NCBI RefSeq assembly: GCF_001649575.2
Contig: NC_051435.1
Coordinates: forward strand, 5,604,226 to 5,668,225
Direction of reading: 5' to 3'
DNA: 64,000 nt
DNA from: Kryptolebias marmoratus
Taxonomy: Eukaryota; Chordata; Actinopteri; Cyprinodontiformes; Rivulidae
A program made the translations under genes and the position numbers. Below, piece by piece: positions 58,864-64,000 of the stretch; the first letter of the stretch is position 1; each line of letters opens with the position of its first letter. The notes below the pieces were generated by a model. The model was not told where the DNA came from and ran no database searches. It saw nothing but the letters and a program-made list of their open reading frames with translations.

Positions 58864-61051
58864 ATGAGACAAGCCTGCGGAGGAAAGCTCATGTTCAACA
58901 TGTATCTCTCAGGTTCGTCATTTAGGCACGAATTAGAGAATCGGGCTTTTCAGGGGGAATTTGTTGGCTTTTTGCTGCTTGTCCAGCGGTGATGCTCCGT
59001 TTCCAGGGCACAGTATTGTTGAGCCTCTTTTCAATCTGAAAGCCCGTCTGCTCTTTTGTCGGAAATCGGAAATCCTTTTTCCTGGACGCGTTTCCTGGCT
59101 CCTTGCAGAGGGGACCGCCAAGACGACACGCTTTACGCGCCGGACTCCGCGCGCACCGGGATCCAATTAGGATTTCAATCAATTTTAGGATTTTATACAT
59201 TTTATTGTATTTATATATACATTTTGAAAAATAGTAATTGTTATTATCCTATAGACGTTAGAGCATTTTATGTGAGCTTTTATCTTCTGAGGGAATTTAC
59301 AAAATGCTGACTTATAAAAATGCGCCGCATTCTTTTTGATCTATTCACCTATTCTGCTTTTTGTCATATTTCTTTTTAAATATTTTTGTTATTAGACATC
59401 TACATTAGGTATTTTTATATTTGAGATGATTTTTTTTTGTATTATCAGAACAATACTGATCTTAAAAAGGCATTATAGAGACGCTTATGTTTTAATACTC
59501 CTGCAATAATTCGGAGAAATGATGTTAACAAAATGTCTGTTTTTATATTTATTTCAGATCCAACAGAAAATCTGTTGAAAGAAACTAAAGGAACATCTTG
59601 GGGACCAATAAATACAGGAGTGCAGAAAGGTAAGAGGACGCACAACGACGGAGGGACAAATACAAATCATTTCGGATCAATAATTCTTATGTGACAAAAC
59701 TTTGTTATAATTTAAAAAAAAGATAAACAATGTTTAGAAAAGAAATAATGAAAAATGGTTACAGTTCAGAGGAAATAAAAAAAGGAATTTAAAAAACAAA
59801 ACTCTGATCAATAATATCGACAAATTATTCCCCAAAACTGTATTTAATAATTTCTCACAAATTTCCCTCAAAATATTTAATTTCATTTATTTTACTTAAT
59901 TGTTTACTATATTTATTTAATCACTTGGTTTATGTTTGTGCGTTTTGTCAGATTTATTTGTTTTAGGCCTCATTTTTACAACCCAAACCCCCACTCGCTG
60001 CTGTTTTTCACTTCCTATCGCGCCCTAAACCACCTGTTCTTATCTGCAGAAAGAAAGAGGGAAAAAAAGAAAGACAAGAGTTCATTTTTTAAAATAACTT
60101 AAGAAAATAAATATTTGTCAATTTTTCAATATTTTAATCATTTTCCATGTTTTGTGGATAAAACGCCACTCAAAGGACAAAATCAATCTGTAACATTTTA
60201 CATTTCTGGATATATGTCACAAATTCGTTTAATCAAAGATAATTAAAGATAAAATTTGCACTATAATTGTATCAGGTAAACGGATCTTGTTTGTGCAGAC
60301 TGAAGGACAGGGCAGAGATCATATGAGACGTTTCAGAAACATTTATGGATGGAATAAAACATGAACCATCTGTTCATTAATTTGATCTGATTTTGCGTTT
60401 AAACTTTACATAAGAATATCCCCAGTTGTTGCTGATAAATGTGAGATTACTGAAACAGATTTTAACTAATTGTTTGGGCCTAACGTTGGACTCTTTTGTT
60501 GCCTCTCAGGCAGCGGGCAGATCCAGCTGTGGCAGTTCCTCCTGGAGCTCCTCTCGGACAGCACCAACGTGTCGTGCATCGCCTGGGAGGGCACCAACGG
60601 GGAGTTCAAGCTCATCGACCCGGACGAGGTCGCCCGGCGCTGGGGCGAGCGCAAAAGCAAACCCAACATGAACTACGACAAGCTGAGCCGCGCGCTGCGC
60701 TACTACTACGACAAGAACATCATGACCAAAGTCCACGGCAAGAGATACGCCTATAAGTTTGATTTCCACGGCCTGGCGCAGGTGTGCCAGCCGTCCACCA
60801 CCGAGCAGGCCATCTACAAGTTCCAGGGGAACTTCTCCCCGATCCCCTTCTCCGGGATCTCCAAACTGAACCTGGTGACGCCCGGCGTGGGGCCCTCGGG
60901 GTTCTCCTACTGGCCCGGTTCCCCTCCCGCGGCTCTGTATCACAGCCACAACCTGCAGCCTCCGGGGCCCTTTGGCACCGTGTCTCCATCCCACATCAGC
61001 TGCGTCAACAACATCAACAGTCTGAGCAACATCAATAACCACTACAACTGA
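58864..61051 (+). CDS. fev: ETS transcription factor FEV (Pet1), three exons, 220 aa
   Basis: Nuclear ETS-family activator that specifies serotonergic neurons. Coding exons: 58864-58912, 59558-59629 and 60510-61051 (663 nt). The 49-nt first exon encodes [16 protein letters not shown], matching the human start MRQ...NMYL. Exon 2 gives DPTENLLKE...[13 protein letters not shown], and exon 3 the ETS domain (about residues 43-127), with [41 protein letters not shown] and [16 protein letters not shown]; the last two form the DNA-recognition helix region. The C-terminal part is shorter than human (220 against 238) and lacks its alanine runs, but keeps SKLNLV, GFSYWPG and LQPPGPFG. The exon 1 donor (gttcgt) is weak. 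Exon 3 is strikingly GC-rich against AT-rich flanks. Confidence 0.95.
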
Positions 61052-62299
61052 CTCACCGAGAACTGAGGGAGGCGGTAAAGTGTCCAGACAGGTTGAAATA
61101 TCGACTTTATTTCTTGATTTGATTCCCCTCATTGGCACTTTCAGACTAAAGCACCGGTTTATACAGAAACTTACAGGTATAAGATGCGCACTACCTAATT
61201 CTTATGGAACATTTATGACATGGTCGTGTAATTTCTGTAACTGTTAGACCTGTGCGCAGAAACACGAAGCGAGAAATCTGTAAAAAATAAACCCGAGCAT
61301 CTTTATAGAGTTTTAATTTGTAGGTCTTTGAGGTGTGTTTGTCCTCAAACGCAACTAAAGGTTTGATTTTACGCACAGCGGATATAACCCCTTAGGGGCG
61401 ATATTTTGACAATTTAATTAAATTCATAAACATCCCAAATTGTAAATTTCCCAATTTTAGAAACAGTTTAATCAATTAAATCAAAAATCAATGAACATTT
61501 CAAAATAGAGGTTGTGTCTTGAGTGAGGAAAAACAAACAACAAACAAATATTTAAAAAATAAAATAAATAAAAAAAAACGTCACCATATATCAGGATATA
61601 CCCAAATAAAACAATAAAAGACACGTTTCCTGTTTCTGTGCGTCCCTTACAGGAGCTTTGTTTCACATTCTTGGCTGAATTTGTCACTTTTAGAGCGAAT
61701 CATCAAGTTCTTCGTGGATCTCTGGCGCCATCCTGTGGTTTTGAATCTGAATTGTACTTTATGCCTGAAACTTTGCCACTTTGTTGATTGTTTGCATGAA
61801 AATGAGATTTTAAACGGATGTTTATGAGCGAACTGAAGCTTGATTTACGCGCGATGACATTAAATTTGGTTCAACAGACGCAGAGTTGCATCTATTTTGT
61901 GTTAAACAGGCTGAATGATGATATAAACTGGTAATCTCTGTAAATAGGTTTGGATGGAGACAGACTCACAACTGTGCTGCTTTTATTGATTCCATTGTGA
62001 TTTAAATTACATTAATTTAGCTTCATATTGTGGCTTCAGCAACTGTTTCAATGGAGAAAAAAATCAAGTCAATAAAATCCTGTTTATACGTATATCTTTT
62101 GGTTTATGAGAGTTCAAATTAAGCCCAAAGATTAATGGTTTTCTGCTTATTTTGGGTTTTCATTCATATTATCTTTTTTAATTTAAGAGCCAGCAGCTGT
62201 CTTTACAGTTTGACTGTAGGCCTTTCTGTCTCTGGATGTGTGTACCTGACACATGGAGGACATTTAATAATTTATTCTGAACTGTTCCAAACATTTCAT

Positions 62300-62600
62300 C
62301 TTCTGACTGTTAAAATAACAGCAGCAGAAACTTGTGACTTTATCTGTTGCTGGTTAAAAAGTACAAACACTGCTAATAACTCAGCTGAACAAGAATATAA
62401 TGACACAAATAGCCTCAGCAGTTCATATATTTTTATGTCATTTATGACAGCTGTTTTTCTTATATCTTTTGACAGTTATATCTAATATGTGAAGTTAGCA
62501 ATCATCTTTAGATTTTATTTGATTTTTGGAGATTGTCTCAAGATTTTTTACTTGTTTTACAACCCATTGTGTGGTTCTGATCTTAACTACAGAACAACAG
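62300..62600 (+). repeat. Dispersed repeat, family B, copy 2
   Basis: Contains aacagcagcagaaacttgtg (from 62316), 'gctaataactcagct', 'gagattgtctcaag' and 'acccattgtgtggttctgat', collinear with 49637-49930. Confidence 0.4.
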
Positions 62601-62639
62601 AAAGCTTATTATCATTAATATATGGGACTTGGAGCTGGC

Positions 62640-62890
62640 GCCTCTCTTCAGCAGTCATTGTGTGAGACCCTGCAGGTCACACGTCCATCACATGGATACA
62701 CAGAGACACAGTCATTCACATTCTCACTCACACCAAGGGGCTATTTAGGTAAAGTTAACCTCACCTAATCTAACGTGCATGTTTTTGGTCAGTGGGAGGA
62801 AACCAGAGTATCCAGAGAAAACCCACAGGTGGAAACATGCAAAGCAGACGTAAACTCCTGCATGCAACCTTCTCTGTGTTAGGCAGCAGT
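62640..62890 (+). repeat. Dispersed repeat, family C, copy 2
   Basis: Contains 'gtccatcacatggatacaca', 'gtgcatgtttttggtcagtg', 'ggaggaaaccagagtatcc' and 'gaaacatgcaaagcag', in the same order as 57320-57620. Confidence 0.6.
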
Positions 62891-64000
62891 GTTTGGACAT
62901 TCAGATGATCTCAAATGGGATTTCTATTTGATAAAAAACAATATTCCTTTTAATAAGTTCTTTAATTTCTGAGACAAGAAAGTCACATAGATGTCAACTA
63001 ATTGCTATAAAAAATATGAGATTACTTAATTTCTCTAATGAGATCACTGTATGTTTAAAATATGTTTTTTTACAATCTATAAAAAAAACAGTCACCTAAA
63101 TGTGAAATTCATGAATGCTGTTGGCCTACATCATTTCATGAGAACAACTTTAACCATATTTAAATTATCATACACTGGCTGGTTGAAAAAAACATTAAAA
63201 ATAACATTTTTAGGACTAGTTTTAGCTTTAATAGTAGGATTTTTTTTACGGCAGCATAACTTTGAGGAGCTTATCAGTCCTTACTATAAAGGATTTATTT
63301 TGTTATAAATAGGTTATTCATGAGTTTGTAAACCCTTTTTAAAGCATTAAAAATCATTTATAAAACAGTTAAAATACACTGTTCATACACTGAAGCCGGC
63401 TCACTATTTGGCAAAATTAAAAGCTGTACTTTTTAATAATCTTCATAATTTAAATTTTAATAATCAAACATTTGTCAGTAAGTTACCTGCAAATGCACAT
63501 TGAGCATTTGTACCACTTCTTTTGGCATATAAAGGTATTTAAGTAAAGAAAAAAGAAACTGAGCAACTATAACAACAACAAATGATACAATTACAGTACC
63601 TGAATAATGCAGAACTTGACCTTATTAAATCGTAAAAAAAAATTGCTTATAACACACTTATGGGTAACCTGGTTATAAAGTATTAATTTTTTTTTATATA
63701 AAACATGACCCATGTTGGAAACATGGGTCACCAACTTATGCAACTCTACAACTTATATTTCTGTTTGGAGTTGCATTATTTTCTGATTATGGAAGATCTG
63801 GACCCCTGCATGAAATTTATCTCACAGCAGGTTAAGGTCTGGATGTTTTGAAGGCCTGTCTGTGTGAAAATAATGATTCTTTACAAACGAACTTGCCCGA
63901 TCAAGGAAGAAACCCTATCACTGAGTATATTAAAAACATCAGTTGACCAAAATCTTTTTTTAAATTGGAGGACCTACGTTCTGAGCTCAAAGTGGGCAAA

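Larger units (their letters stand above)
61052..64000. other. fev 3' UTR and downstream flank
   Basis: AATAAA at 61286-61291 is the nearest poly(A) signal to the fev stop; another is at 62071-62076. The remainder is AT-rich, with a family B copy (62300-62600) and a family C copy (62640-62890). No further gene is supported to the window end. Confidence 0.55.

Noticed and set aside
60506..61138. 210-codon antisense frame opposite fev exon 3
   Set aside because: Shadow of a GC-rich conserved ETS exon; no independent domain or splice support.
1..64000. tRNA, rRNA, CRISPR or prokaryote-type operon
   Set aside because: None seen; the CA and ATT repeats lack spacer structure and the genes are spliced vertebrate genes.

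Overview
The window is a stretch of a ray-finned (teleost) fish genome. The evidence is spliced vertebrate genes with consensus GT-AG introns in AT-rich DNA, abundant CA/AT/ATT microsatellites, and fragments of non-LTR retrotransposons of fish type. There is one run of N (34770-35056). Four protein-coding genes are supported, all on the + strand; every exon border below was read by eye, and the summed coding lengths are multiples of three.

Layout. 1-6536: non-coding upstream DNA with degraded repeats. 6537-33368: a complete fibronectin gene (fn1), 49 coding exons, about 2514 residues, with the domain order I1-5, I6, II1-2, I7-9, III1-7, EDB, III8-11, EDA, III12-14, V (IIICS), III15, I10-12 and a C-terminal CPIEC motif. 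33369-36088: fn1 3' UTR, AT and ATT microsatellites, the gap, and two LINE 3' ends. 36089-40444: umps, 10 exons, 486 residues (bifunctional UMP synthase). 40445-51588: a long spacer holding a palindromic minisatellite, a TATA-driven unidentified transcription unit (43331 onward, low confidence) and several CA/GT repeats. 51589-53695: cryba2 (beta-A2 crystallin, 196 residues), one Greek-key motif per coding exon, with a TATA box and untranslated first exon upstream. 53696-58863: spacer with dispersed repeats and a candidate regulatory block. 58864-61051: fev (Pet1-type ETS factor, 220 residues), including a 49-nt first coding exon. 61052-64000: fev 3' flank and repeats.

The genes do not form a pathway: fibronectin is an extracellular-matrix protein, UMPS makes UMP in the cytosol, CRYBA2 is a lens structural protein and FEV specifies serotonergic neurons. 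The cryba2-fev adjacency matches human 2q35, and fn1 is on the same human arm, whereas UMPS is on human chromosome 3. No bacterial-type system, CRISPR array or new enzyme system was found. The most interesting signals are in fn1: an extra RGD in the EDA domain, Fox-type TGCATG motifs beside EDB and beside the exon carrying the canonical RGD, an acceptor fused to a perfect donor in front of the III-15 exon, V-region exons that cannot be skipped in frame, and altered exon structure of III-4, III-5 and III-8.
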